This document shows, one piece after another, positions 36,394 through 47,236 of a stretch of 64,000 bases of DNA (within the stretch, counting starts at the first letter, position 1; the number at the start of each line of letters is the position of its first letter). The position numbers and the translations under genes are program-made. The DNA lies in NCBI RefSeq assembly GCF_026213295.1, contig NC_079426.1, forward strand, positions 25,752,402-25,816,401, given 5' to 3'. The DNA is from Gadus chalcogrammus (taxonomy: Eukaryota; Chordata; Actinopteri; Gadiformes; Gadidae). Under the pieces are notes generated by a model that worked only from the letters and a program-made list of their open reading frames with translations, had not been told where the DNA came from and ran no database searches.

Positions 36394-37418
36394 AAAGTGG
36401 AAAGGAAATCTTCAGTTTGACAGGCGAGCGACGTAGCCTAGGTGGCAGCTTTACCGATATCAAAGCAGTGCGCCGGTATAATCAACATAGGAATTGTAGT
36501 AGTAAGCAAATCCACTGCACACAAATTTTACTCTAAACCTTAACATGTCATGTCAAGGGTTATCGGATATCTATCTCAACAAATAGCGATAGCGGAACAC
36601 ATTAGCTTTGGCTTCTAGTGATTCAAAACAAACTTGACTAGTGAATCAAAACAAACTTGACTAGTGATTCAAAACTAACTTCACAATTAAAAAACCCTCG
36701 AAAATAGTATTATTACACCAGTCTGCCGTAATTAAAGTGCTGAAAATACTAATTTGTGCGTGTCCTTCGCTTGAGCCATCGCTGCTGTTTGTTTATTTGA
36801 CGATTTCGGTTGGCCACTTGAGAGCGCCAAAATCTTGTATGTATAGTTCAACAGTTATTTACCGTTATGTCATGTTTTATATCGAGCTCAGAGATCGCAT
36901 TGTCCGTGTATGACTTCGAGCCGAATATACAACTTTACAGCATGAGTCCGAATGATAACAACTAGTAAAATGCATTTTCGGCCGGATTTTCCTCGAAGCC
37001 CTCCCTTTAAAGTGTGGTCCTTGGATAGCTTCGTTTCAAGGGCTACGTAGCCTTTTGTCTTCGCCCTAGCCCTTAACCCAAATGAGAATTGGGACACCCT
37101 TACCCCTTCAAAACAAGGGGGAGGGGTAAGGGGGAGGGTTAAGGGGTAGAAATGGGATGCAGCCTAAAATTGTACCAGGGGGGAAAATTGTACCGGGTAC
37201 GTAATCAGTTGTCAATTGCCAGGCAACGGACAACAGATTACTTAAGGGGTTGTCCGTTGCCAGGCAGGTTTCAATCGCGCTCATGTTGCCGAAGACGAAA
37301 TAATATAATACAGACAACGGATCGCTAGATAACACTTGTTTTTACTTCATATTTGTATTGCAATTAATTGTTTAATCGAATTTAGCTAGTAAACTGAGTG
37401 TTAGATAATAGATAGAGA

Positions 37419-37528
<110 letters not shown>

Positions 37529-37922
37529 CAATGGGTAGATAGGTGAGCAGCCATTTACTAACTGGTAAATGTTTTCTATCATTATTATTCACGTTATCCC
37601 CATAACATTTAGCTATTACTGTGTAGGGAAATAGATAAATACAATGCAAATATAAAGTTTGGAACGCTAATAAATGTAATTTGTAAAATAAGTGTTATAT
37701 GTCTTGTCGCGCTCAATGAATGAGTTCGCGAATGTTCAAGAACCTACCCACGTCATTCGACGCGCGAATGTTCAAGAACCTTCCCACATCATTCGACGCG
37801 AACGCCGGTTGGCAGGCAACGGGCGACGATCGTCTGTTGCCAGGCAGGTTTGGAATTGATTACTATGGATGACGTAGGCCGGTACAATTTTCTCCCCCGG
37901 TGCAATTTTAACGTGACACCGC

Positions 37923-38166
37923 CATCGCTCTAAGGCTCCTCCCTATCATGTGGGACAGCGTGTCTGGCTGTCGACCCGGGAAATTCCGCTCAGGGTGGAG
38001 TCTCGGAAAATTGCACCCCGCTTCCTTGGTCCATACCCCATTGAAAGAATTATTTGCCCCGCTGCCGTCCGTCTGCTTCCCCCCAAACCCCACCGTTCGC
38101 TCATTAAAGACTTTCTGGAGAAACATCCCATTCCCCCAGTTAAGACGGCAGGAGGCGTCCGTAGGA
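37923..38166 (+). pseudogene. Gypsy pol, part 4: integrase C-terminal region
   Basis: Reads H-R-S-K-A-P-P, then across one frameshift [50 protein letters not shown]-x-V-W-L-S-T and K-x-A-P-R-F-x-G-P-Y/F are the standard SH3-like C-terminal strings of fish Gypsy integrases. It runs into a G-run at 38,167. Confidence 0.88.
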
Positions 38167-38336
38167 GGGGGGGGGGGGGGGGGGTTACATTCCTGTTTGT
38201 GCTTTTCTGTTTGTTTTGGCTTAACATGTACTTTTGACTCCACCCTGCTACTCCTGTCTTTATTTGAAGTGCTGCCTTTTTGTGAACACACCTGTTGCTA
38301 ATGTGTGGTGATTGGTTTGTTGGTATTTAAGCTCAG
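38167..38336 (+). mobile_element. Gypsy polypurine tract and 3' LTR start, truncated
   Basis: A G-run of 18 followed by TTACATTCCTG and about 150 bases of promoter-like sequence, cut off where L2 homology starts. Assignment rests on position after the pol end. Confidence 0.5.
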
Positions 38337-38930
38337 TGTGCTCATTAAAAATATTGGAATCATTATTGACAGTGACCCAAGTTTCAGTAGCCACATGAAG
38401 GCAATCACAAAATCGGATTTATATTAATAAAAAAAATGATTGCAAAGGTAAAAAACTTCATATCACCAGGATATCAAGAAAAACATATTCATGCATTCAT
38501 TACCAGCAGGGTGGACTACTGTAATGTTCTTTTTACTGGTCTCCCCCCCAAAAAAATCAAACCTCTCCAAATGATTAAAAATGCAGCTGCAAGGTTACTG
38601 ACCAGAAACCAGAAACATATATCACATTACACCAGTTTTAAAATCACTACACTGGATACCTGTGACCTACAGAATAGATTTTAAAGCCCTTTTTGCTTGT
38701 TTTAAATCACTCAATGGCCAAGGACCTCTGTATTTATCAGTTTAAAATGTACAGTCCCTCCAGATCACTTACATCAGTAGAAAAATACCAATTGGTAGAA
38801 CCCAGGGCCCGCACTAAGCAGGGATAGGCAGCTTTCCGTCTATGGAACCGCCTACCCCTAAATATTAAGATTTCTCCCAAAAACTCAATTTAATCCAAGA
38901 TTAAAAAACAGATGCCTTTAACTAACCCAG
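38337..38930 (+). pseudogene. L2-type LINE fragment, reverse-transcriptase C-terminal region
   Basis: Frames with IGIIIDSDPSFSSHM, HAFITSRVDYCNVLFTGLP, MIKNAAARLLT, then degenerate matches to the S-L-H-W-L-P-V and W-N-x-L-P strings. Similar in order to residues near 870-1,040 of the intact LINE at 10,827-13,961 but clearly another, older L2 lineage. Multiple stops and frameshifts. Confidence 0.82.
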
Positions 38931-40027
38931 TCTTGCAACTGCAGTCCATTACTCTAGCTTATTTTATTATTTTCTTGTTTTGCGTCTTTTATATTTTTCA
39001 TTTTGTGTATTGTGTGTATTGTGACCACAAAGATGCTCCCCTAGGCAGATTGTTGCATGACATTTCGCCGCTTATTCAAATTGTAGAGGTTGAAGAAGTC
39101 TGCATTTTGGTCACAGTGTCATGTGTTTTATGAAAAAAAAACATCAGTAACATTTAAATTGAAGTTTTGTTGATGCAGACAGCTCTTTTGTTTGTCAATT
39201 TTTTTGAGTGTTTGTTGTGAGAAATGCATTGCTTGAAAGTTAAGCGTTTGTTTCATTTTACTAGGCCTTTCATCAACAGTGGTTTGGGATTTCATAACTA
39301 AACTTAAAGTGCTTCACTACTGTTAAACGAATGATAAATGAATGATTCAAACAGCTTAAATACTGGTGAACAAATTATTAAAAAGGCTTCACTAATGGTA
39401 AACGAAAGGTGAACGAATGAGTAACAACTAATCATCAGTCAAATCCAGCTCTACCAATCGATCCAGTGTGGGACCCAAGCCAGCCCTTACCAATGCTTGA
39501 AACCAAATGAGGCAGGTTTAAAGCGTGCCCTGCAGTGGTGGACATTTGCTTTTAAGCCTTCAACATTACTAATGCCACATAATAAAGCTTAAATGTGAAC
39601 AGTAATGGATATGTATTGTGAATATCTTTGTTAAAATATGACAATCATCCCGTCTGTGCCCTGTTAATTTAATAACTAATTGTGAAATCAATAATCAATT
39701 GGTCAGTTTGCTAATTCAAGGAATGATTAATTATTACAATATCCCTAGTCTGTTTACCAGTAACTCCTCAGTAGTTACTGAATCACTGTCACTTAGGGCC
39801 TACTCATTAACCACCCAGTCGTTCATCATTCGTTACTCAGTAACGAATAAAGAAGTCCCCTAGTCTGCTTACCAGTAACTCCTCAGTAGTTACTGGATAA
39901 CTTCAAATGCCACGGCACAACCAAGAAAAAGTACAACCTGAAATTCAAGTCAGTTGTCACATTTGCTGAACAAAATGTTAAACCTCAATAATTGTTCGTA
40001 GTCAACTTATATTGTCAATTTATTTAA
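38931..40027. other. Intergenic stretch, no genes
   Basis: Nothing coding is recognised. A roughly 37-base string (TAGTCTG, ACCAGTAACTCCTCAGTAGT) is present twice at 39,743-39,780 and 39,857-39,893 with short repeats of GTTACT motifs around it. Confidence 0.4.
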
Positions 40028-40527
40028 AGGGATACTTCACCCATTTAGAACCGGCGTTCTATCACTATAAAATCGCTATTGTAATATAAATAAATATATA
40101 AATAAATATCAGTCTAAACCAGTCTCCCCTTGGCCCATTTTTACTCATCTAATTTTCTCCCGAAATGACGTCAAATGACGCGTTTGACGTCATTTCGGGA
40201 GAAACCTCTTGTCCCGCTAGAAGGGCCGAGGACTGCAACACACTTTTGGTGGCAAATTTTTCCACCAATAAGGAATGAGAGGGGCCGGGAGCTCGCGTAC
40301 TGAGGGGGAATGAGGGGGATGGGAGACCGACAGGTGGGCGGGGCAGCGAGCGCAATGCACTGTGGTAGTTGGAGGTTTTCTTACTTTGAGCCAGAGAGAC
40401 CATGAAAACACTCTTTCTGCCTTTTTTCAGGCTAGGATGAACCGATTTCAATTTTTTTTTCACATTTATAATACATTGAATTATTTAATTCATAAAACCT
40501 TCATATTCCCACCGGTGAAGTATCTCT
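40028..40527. mobile_element. TTAA-flanked MITE with AGGGATACTTCACC ends
   Basis: Ends AGGGATACTTCACC and AGAGATACTTCACC in inverted orientation, flanked by TTAA at 40,024-40,027 and 40,528-40,531. 500 bases, non-coding. Contains a 51-base palindrome at 40,154-40,204. Confidence 0.85.
40154..40204. promoter_or_regulatory. Perfect 22-bp-arm palindrome with two CRE-type TGACGTCA sites
   Basis: TTTCTCCCGAAATGACGTCA with two more bases, mirrored exactly around a 7-base centre. Each arm holds a full cAMP-response element TGACGTCA. Binding by CREB/ATF proteins is inference. Confidence 0.6.
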
Positions 40528-41269
40528 TTAAGCTCTCAACAGCATAACCATACAGCATCTTCACATCCGCGGGAAAAAACAGAACGATAGTTACGTATTG
40601 TAACTCTAGATTCTATGAGTATAGGCGCAGCCTTTTAAGGCTATCGCTATTGGGTTATCCCTAGGCGTGAGCCGTAGCACTGAAAAATGTGTAACCCCCG
40701 CCCACCAACAGCGTGGGCCTCAATTACGTTGACGTCCGCATTTCGCAGATATAGTCGGGCGCCGGCGGACGTTCTGCTCCCAATAAACAGCTTTTCTTCA
40801 GCTATTGAAAGGACAATGAGGCCGACACTTAAAAGGCTGCGCCTATACTCATAGAATCTAGAGTTACAATACTTAACTATCGTTCTATGTCATATAGGCT
40901 TTGCCTTTTAAGGCTATCACTATTGGGTTAAAGGGCGAAGCACGATATAGTCCATGCCTCATTTGTCCCGATCAGTACCAGAAACACAGCTACATACGCG
41001 CTAGTATCATGCGTCAGACGTAGCATAACATACGTCATGCGTCTAACGGCACGTCATCAACGAGCAGCTCCAATGTGTCTGATAAGACACAAGAGCTCTC
41101 AGCATGAATATTTGACTCCTCCTCACATTGTCTAATATGCGAGGGGAATAGTCACACAATCACACTCACTCTGACAAAGCACCTAGAACTGAGTGTGTCA
41201 TGGAGAGGCGCTACATGTCTCTTGGGTAAAACCCAAGAGAAAAATAAAAGAGCATGGGGAAGCCCAGGA

Positions 41270-42070
41270 GGCTGCTATGCAGATATCCTCCATAGGCATC
41301 CCTCTTTGCAGAGCGACAGAGGACGATATTCCTCAGGTCGAGTGAGCTCTGATAGTCTCAGGAGGCTCTGCCCCCGCTGACACATAAGCCTGTGTGATAG
41401 CATCACACAGCCAATGCGACAGCCGTTGTTTCGTCAGGGGGAGGCCCTGGGAATTTTCTCCGTAATGCACAAATAACTGTTGAGATTTGCGCAGAGCCTC
41501 CGTGCGCTTCACATAACAGGAAAGCGCGCGTACGGGGCACAAGAGATGGGCTGTGTCTGAGTGCAGACAGGTCGCTCACTCTCTTAGCTGACGTCAGGGC
41601 CAGCAGCAAAGCTGTCTTGGCTGACACAAACTTGAGGGGCACCCGGTCAAGAGGCTCAAATGGTGCTTTAACCAGTGCACGCAACACCAGTGTTAAATCC
41701 CATTGTGGAGTGAGAGAGCGTGTCACGGGTCTCTCTCTCCTAACACCTTTTAGGAAGCGCTTCATTAAGGGGTGACTAAAAACAGTTTTATCCCCGAAGC
41801 CTTCGTGGCATGATGAAACAGCAGCCGCGTACGTCTTAACCGTGCTAAAGGCCAGCCTTCTTTCCATCAGTGTCTGGAGGAAAGAGAGCACACGCGGTAA
41901 AGGGCAGGAGATGGGATCACAACCCCTCTCCGTGCACCATTTCTGGAAAGCCGCCCATTTAGCCGAGTAACACGCTCTGGTGGAGTCAGCTCTGGCACCC
42001 TGGTTGGTCCATACGACCTCCTGGGAGAGGCCGAGACCCTCTAGGCGCTTGCGTTCAGCGGCCAGGCCCA
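41270..42070 (-). pseudogene. DIRS tyrosine recombinase with stop in the catalytic HxxR box
   Basis: Reads STRACYSAKWAAFQKWC, an N-terminal SAM-like domain, FSTVKTYAAAVSS, then LLALTSAKRVSDLSALRH with the first catalytic arginine. After a frameshift near 41,450 it continues CPVRALSCYVKRTEALRKS, LFVHYG, RLSHWLCDAI, and ETIRAHST followed by TGA (41,333-41,335 area) where the H-S-T-R arginine should be; CGA to TGA is a typical CpG decay change. Beyond it MEDICIAASWASP is still legible, but the tyrosine nucleophile position is not preserved. The enzyme would have inserted circular DNA copies. Confidence 0.85.
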
Positions 42071-43110
42071 CAAGCGCTGGCCGATCTCTGGGTAATCTAT
42101 GATTGCTCCCCCTGCCTGTGAGAGACCGTCCCGCCTCCAAGGGAGTTCCTTCGGCGGCCCCGAGAGCAGACGCTGAAGGCAGGGAAACCACGGTGCACTC
42201 GTGCATTGCGGTGCTATGAGAATCATACACAGCCGCTCCTCTTGGACTCGGTCCAAGACTTGGGGAATCAGCGTACAGGAGTGTTTGTACGTGGTCTGTG
42301 AGCGAACGCATCGACCCCGAGCGGGGGATTGTCCTTCGCGCTGAGAGAGAACCACAGCTCCCACTGTGTGTTCTCCCGCGTGGCGAATAGGTCGACCTCC
42401 GCCTTCCCAAACTCGCTCCATATCTGATTGATCAGATCGTTGAATAGGGCTAGATCGAGAATCGGTCTCAGCCCTCCTGTTTTCCTGGGTACCAGGAAAT
42501 AACGGGAATAGAATCCCTGCATTTCCTCTCCCTTCGGGACCGTGGAAATCACTATTTTCGCTAGAAGCTGCTGGAGCTCCGCCAAAAGAAACAGCTGTTG
42601 ATCCTTGGATGACAGCGTTGTTTCCACAATCCCGTTGAATCGCGGCGGAACGGAGGTGAACTGCAGGGTTTGACCCTTGCTGATCAGCCTGTCCATCCAT
42701 CTGGCCAGGGTGCATGCGTTCAGCCATTCTGAGGAATGCTGTGAAAGCGGCTGTGCATCCTCTTGTTTTGATGCGGCTGTCATGGAAACAAGCCACGCTT
42801 GAGCCCCTGCCGCCGCTGCAAGGGGAAGAGTCCTCCCCGCAGCCCATGGGGGCTCTGCCCGAAAGGGCTGGGTGTGTGTGTCATTAGCAGAGGCATGCTC
42901 AGCTTGTGACAAGAGTGTAGCTTCCTCTCTCCTGAGCGTTGGGACGCGAGGAGGAATAACACTGTGACTGGGCAGCAGACAGCTGACACTGTGAACGAGC
43001 TGCGTGTCATTCGTAGACAGAGAGCTTGTTTTAGCGGCCGTCTCACCACGTGTCATGCCAGGCATGACGTGGTAAGGGGAAAGTAATGTAGGGCTGGCTC
43101 GATCAATCAT
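42071..43110 (-). pseudogene. DIRS reverse transcriptase and RNase H remnant, core deleted
   Basis: Opens with an N-terminal region, FTSVPPRFNGIVETTLSSKD, and the start of the reverse transcriptase GFYSRYFLVPRKTGGLRPIL-D. Instead of the catalytic palm it jumps to INQIWSEFGKAEVDLFATRE, WFSLSAKDNPPLGVDAFAH, which belongs to the RNase H end, then LQRLLSGPPKELPWRRD in another frame. The Y/F-x-D-D box is missing. An internal deletion of roughly a kilobase is inferred from the usual domain spacing. Confidence 0.82.
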
Positions 43111-44330
43111 ACAAAGTTTATTGATGGCCTGCCTATATGTGGGGGGGGATGCGTGTGAAACAGTTATGGCCGGGCCGGTAGGCTCCGACGTTAACTGTGT
43201 GGGGAGAAAACAGCCGTCTTTAGTAAAGAGGTGTTTCTCGCTGTCACACGTTTCTCCCTCGCCCCGTAATAGCCGGTGCTTGTGGGGCGGGACATCACTC
43301 CATGAGCCCGCTGCCCGAGGCCTTTGCTGGCCACTCGCCGCAGCCTACGATGGAGGCGGGCGGGGCTGGTAAGCCGGGCGAGGCTGCCTTTGTTAAGGTA
43401 ATGAAGGTCTGGCTCGATCAATAATACAAAGTTTATTGACGGCCTGCCTATATGTGGGGGGGGATGCGTGTGAAACAGTTATGGCCGGGCCGGTAGGCTC
43501 CGACGTTAACTGTGTGGGGAGAAAACAGCCGTCTTTAGTAAAGAGGTGTTCCCCGCTGTCACACGCTCCTCCCTTGCCCTGTAATAGTCGGCGCTTGTGG
43601 GGCGGGACATCGACCCATGAGCCCGCTGCCCGAGGCTCTTGCTGGCCGCTCGCCGCCGCCTGCGATGGAGGTGGGCGGGGCAGGTAATCAGGGCGAGGTC
43701 GCCTTTTTAAAAGCAATGAAGGGCTGGCTCGACCAATGACACGAGGTGTATTGACGGCCCGCCCATACGTAGCAGAAGATGCGTGCGAAACAGTTATGGC
43801 CGAGCCGGTAGGCTCCGGCGTTAACTGGGGCACTGGGAGAAAACAGCCGTCTTTAGTAAAGAGGTGTTCTCGCTGTCACACGCTTCTCCCTCGCCCCGTA
43901 ATAGCCGGTGCTTGTGGGGCAGGACATCGCCCCATGAGCCCGCTGCCCGAGGCCTTTGCTGGCCGCTTGCCGCAGTCTGCGATGGAGGCGGGTGGGGGCG
44001 GTAAGCCGGGTGAGTCTGCCTTTGAAAAGGTAATGAAGGGCTGGCTCGATCAATAATACAAGGTTTATTGACGGCCTGCCAATGTGTGGTGGGAGATGCG
44101 TGAGAAACAGTTATGGTCGGGCCGGCAGGCTCCGGCGTTAACTGTATGGGGGAAAAAACAAGCGTCTTTAGTAAAGAGGTGTTTCTCGCTGTCACACGCT
44201 TCTCCCTCGCCCCGTAATTGCCTTCGCCGGCGCTTGTGGGGCGGGACATTGCCCCATGAGCCCGCTGCCCTGGGCCTTCGCTGGCCGCTCGCCGCAGCCT
44301 GCGATGGAGGCGGGCGGGGCTGGTAGGAGG
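43101..44330. repeat. Four tandem repeats of about 315 bases in the DIRS element
   Basis: The string CTCGATCAAT(A/C)ATACAAAG marks each unit, starting near 43,101, 43,415, 43,730 (CGACCAAT variant) and 44,047, giving periods of about 314, 315 and 317. Each unit contains GTGAAACAGTTATGGCCGGG, AAAACAGCCGTCTTTAGTAA and TCGCTGTCACACG. They lie between gag and pol and keep long open frames on the minus strand, so they lengthen the gag end. Confidence 0.93.
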
Positions 44331-45506
44331 AGGAGGAGCTTCCGGTGGCGCCGCGAGAGTGACTGCCGGGGGCCTATGGCAGCGACGGGGGCTTGGAGCG
44401 GAGCGCTGCCGCCTGGGTGGAGGCGGAGGGTGGGAGACGTGTCTCCGGAATTTCTCTGCCTCCTCGGAAGCGGCCTGCATGTCATCCACCATAGAAGACA
44501 GACGGGGCCCGAAAAGCCCGTCCGGGCTGATGGGGCACTCCAGTAACTGCCGCCTCATCGGCTCAGGGATGCCCGCGGTCTGCTGCAGCCACAGGTTCCT
44601 CTGTATGAGCTGCTGCCATGCCGCCGTCCGGGCCGTTGCCACTGCGCCGGTGGAGCAGAGACAGAGGATGACACCGGCGGTTTTCGCCACGTCGACTGCC
44701 TGTTCGGCCAGACGATGAGGGTCAACCGCCATAGTGGAGATGTTACGCGCCAGCAGGGCGATGTTATTCATAACAGCCTCTTGCTGCATCATACACCGCT
44801 TACAGACAGCGCTCTGTCTGTAAGCTTGGCCGTCAGCTGGTTTTTCGGGAGTGGGGTAGCGGTCGCTGAGCCCCGGCTTCACTCCAAAGACAGCACACAG
44901 AGCGGGATCCAGCGGTGGTACCGCCCTGTAACCCCGGTATGTCAGACCCGCCGTTTTCGTGACCTGGATAAATGTTTTCACCGGGGCACCGAGCCTCCCG
45001 GGCTCCGCCGCAGCCCCACTGAAGTACGGGCTGATGGCGGGAAACATCGGCCAGATCGGGTCGAGACGGGCGGGGCGTGTCGCGGCCTCGAGCCCCCAGA
45101 TGCCACGGAGCTGGTCCGGAGGCATGGGCACCGCAAGGCCAAGGTTTGCGGCTGCCCTGACGAAAATGCCCGGTAGCTCTGCCTGCAAAGCTCCAACCAA
45201 TGGAAGTGAGGTGGCGGCAGAGACGGGTAATGCTGCTGCCCTGGGCCTCTCCGTTCGGAGAGGGGAAGCCGGGGGCAACGCCCCCTCCTCGACGCGGTCG
45301 GAGTCGTCTGACTCCGAGCTCACAAGGAGAGAGGGCATCGTCGAGCGGGACAGTAAAGACGTCGTCCCATTCAGCAATGGCGGCGGCAGTGTCGGCTCCG
45401 CGCTGTCTGGGCAGCGCAGCATAATGCCGACACAGGCAGGGCGGCGAGAGCGCCGAGACGGCATGTGCATGACAAAGGCAGCCCTCGCACACCTCATGGC
45501 CGCCAT
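43821..45506 (-). CDS. DIRS gag-like protein
   Basis: A 561-residue uninterrupted frame. It contains SSESDDSDRVEEGALPPASP, FIQVTKTAGLTYRGYRAVPP, LSDRYPTPEKPADGQAYRQS, a long helical region and QRNLWLQQTAGIPEPMRRQL, which resemble the gag-like proteins of fish DIRS elements. A Pro/Arg-rich low-complexity segment follows (about residues 375-420), after which the frame runs into the tandem repeats. The start at 45,506 is the first ATG in frame, about 100 bases inside the right terminal repeat. Intact but part of a defective element. Confidence 0.78.
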   Translation of the reverse strand: MAAMRCARAAFVMHMPSRRSRRPACVGIMLRCPDSAEPTLPPPLLNGTTSLLSRSTMPSLLVSSESDDSDRVEEGALPPASPLRTERPRAAALPVSAATSLPLVGALQAELPGIFVRAAANLGLAVPMPPDQLRGIWGLEAATRPARLDPIWPMFPAISPYFSGAAAEPGRLGAPVKTFIQVTKTAGLTYRGYRAVPPLDPALCAVFGVKPGLSDRYPTPEKPADGQAYRQSAVCKRCMMQQEAVMNNIALLARNISTMAVDPHRLAEQAVDVAKTAGVILCLCSTGAVATARTAAWQQLIQRNLWLQQTAGIPEPMRRQLLECPISPDGLFGPRLSSMVDDMQAASEEAEKFRRHVSHPPPPPRRQRSAPSPRRCHRPPAVTLAAPPEAPPPPTSPARLHRRLRRAASEGPGQRAHGAMSRPTSAGEGNYGAREKRVTARNTSLLKTLVFSPIQLTPEPAGPTITVSHASPTTHWQAVNKPCIIDRASPSLPFQRQTHPAYRPHPPPSQTAASGQQRPRAAGSWGDVLPHKHRLLRGEGEACDSENTSLLKTAVFSQCPS

Positions 45507-45800
45507 ACGCCAAGAAGTTACCCGCGTTACATGTCTTGCAGATGCCGTTCGCCGTTGAGTCTATAATATCTATTTATTTACTTCAGTATGCTACAGGATC
45601 GTCCTGAAGAAAATGGGAGCAGAACGTCCGCCGGCGCCCGACTATATCTGCGAAATGCGGACGTCGTTGATTCACGCGGACGTAATTGAGGCCCACGCTG
45701 TTGGTGGGCGGGGATTACAAATTTTTCAGTGCTACGGCTCACGCCTAGGGATAACCAAATAGCGATAGCCTTAAAAGGCGAAGCCTATACGACATAGAAC

Positions 45801-46799
45801 ACGCAAAGTACATCCATGGAATCAGCCAGTCAAAGCCAGTCCAGCCCAGCTGGGCTGTACCACTTGGGGAGGGGCCGCTCATTTACTCCCCTCTGCACAT
45901 ATCGACTTGGTTCTAACGTTGACAGTTTGTGAGTGTTGCTTGTGTTGAGTGAGTGAGAGGCTGGGGGCGCACAGCTCAGGCTGCCGGACAACGCTTTTAT
46001 AAACGCAATATTGTTATCCCACAGTAATCAGTCCGGCGGCCCCAAAACGTTAACGGCCCACCGGGAATTCTCCCAACTCTCCCGATTTCCATTCCGTGGC
46101 TGTGTGTGTGTGTGTACGTGTGTGTGCGTGCGTGTGTGCGTGCGTGCATGGCTTATCGATAGCTTGGTAATCTTTATACATGTTTATACTGGTTTAAATT
46201 GGATAGTATTTCCCGTCTTTGCTGAGCAAGAGACTTCTTGGAAAGAATTTAAGGGCTTCTATTGCACAACTATTGCACATTCATTCAAATGTTGATTTAC
46301 AAGACACGCGTCACTTTTACAAGACACAAGGTGACTCCTGTTAGTATTAATAATTGTAAGAAAAATCTATATAAACTCAAGGCTGTGCAATCAAAGCACT
46401 TGAGTACGAGACAATAATAATAATGATTATTATAATAAGGTTAAATTATATATAGATATGTTATTATTTTATGTATATATATATATACAGGCCCGCCGCT
46501 CCCTATACGCAGAGTATGCAGAGTGTGTAGGGCTGGGTGGTTGGGTTATGTTGCGCAGAGGTTGCCAAAAATGCAAACATGTTATATGCAATCTAACAAC
46601 TGCATATAGACTTATGGCATGTAAAAGAGTGACAGTATTGCGAAGTAAATTGAGTTTATTAAGTGTGCATGCATTTTGCATGAATTTTATTTTTTCTAGT
46701 CATGTCGTAGCCTCGTTAAGCTATGGCCCGGTTAGGAATGCCCGGTGGTTGGGGACCGCTAGCGTAGGGCACCGAAACGGCCAGCAATGTATATATATT
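45801..46799. other. Intergenic stretch, no recognised genes
   Basis: Contains a short GT/GC-rich repeat near 46,101-46,146. A sequence starting CAGGCCCGCCGCTCCCTATA at 46,490 has the look of a hAT end, but no matching opposite end was found. Confidence 0.35.
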
Positions 46800-47236
46800 A
46801 GAGCTGTCAAGCGATTAAAATATTTTATCGTGATTAATCGCAATAATGTCATAGTTAACTCACGATTAATCGCGATTAATCGCAAATTCTTTTTTTATGC
46901 TAAATATCCCTTGATTTTTTTGTCCCATAATTCTTCTCATTTTAATTCTCTTATCAACATGGTGAAGTGCATCGGCTTGCCTTGTGCAAAAGATTTTTTA
47001 TTGATAACAACATTGTCATATACTGATCAAAACAGGACGATACAAAAAAAGCCTATAGTGCAATTAAATGACTGCTTCGAACAAATGTCATTTGAACATA
47101 GCAGTCAGGCTACTGCTTCTTTGTTTTGAGCCAAAAAAATAAAAAAAATTGCGTTAATCGCGCGATAATTTTTTTAACGCCGTTAAAATTGGTTTGCGTT
47201 AACGCCGCTAATAACGCGTTTAACTGACAGCTCTAA
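46800..47236. mobile_element. Foldback element with AGAGCTGTCA ends and TTAATCGCG repeats
   Basis: Both ends read TTAGAGCTGTCA in inverted orientation. Inside lie repeats of ATTAATCGCGATTAATCGC on the left and GCGTTAATCGCGCGATAA on the right. About 437 bases. TATATA flanks make the target duplication undecidable. A long frame across it is a chance frame. Confidence 0.75.

Larger units (their letters stand above)
31223..37164. mobile_element. Harbinger element, nearly complete, target duplication TAA
   Basis: Ends GGCCCAATCCCATTTCTA and, on the other strand, GGCTGCATCCCATTTCTA, each followed by CCCCTTACCCCTTCCCCTT-like repeats. TAA flanks both ends (31,220-31,222, 37,165-37,167), the 3-bp duplication of this superfamily. 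It encodes a transposase (plus strand) and a MYB/SANT-like protein (minus strand) in tail-to-tail order. It carries a later hAT at 34,625-35,603. The transposase has lesions, so the copy is inactive. Confidence 0.92.
40583..45800 (-). mobile_element. DIRS-type tyrosine-recombinase retrotransposon, defective
   Basis: Inverted terminal repeats of about 170-180 bases (40,613-40,781 with 45,615-45,795; shared strings CGTCCGCATTTCGCAGATAT and GGGTTATCCCTAGGCGTGAG). Next to the left terminus, 40,836-40,885 repeats the outer left end in inverted orientation and 40,884-40,930 repeats the right terminus, like the internal complementary region of DIRS elements. Minus-strand genes: gag, a truncated reverse transcriptase/RNase H, and a tyrosine recombinase. 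The reverse-transcriptase core is deleted and the recombinase has a nonsense mutation. No target duplication is expected for this type. Confidence 0.9.

Noticed and set aside
42268..43110. One continuous 280-residue frame treated as a full gene
   Set aside because: Only parts match DIRS reverse transcriptase and RNase H, with the catalytic palm missing, so it is described as a deleted remnant.
46490..46800. hAT element beginning CAGGCCCGCCGC
   Set aside because: No matching opposite terminus or 8-bp duplication was found.
46458..47129. 223-residue plus-strand frame
   Set aside because: Crosses the boundary of a foldback element and unique sequence, with no conserved motif; judged a chance frame.
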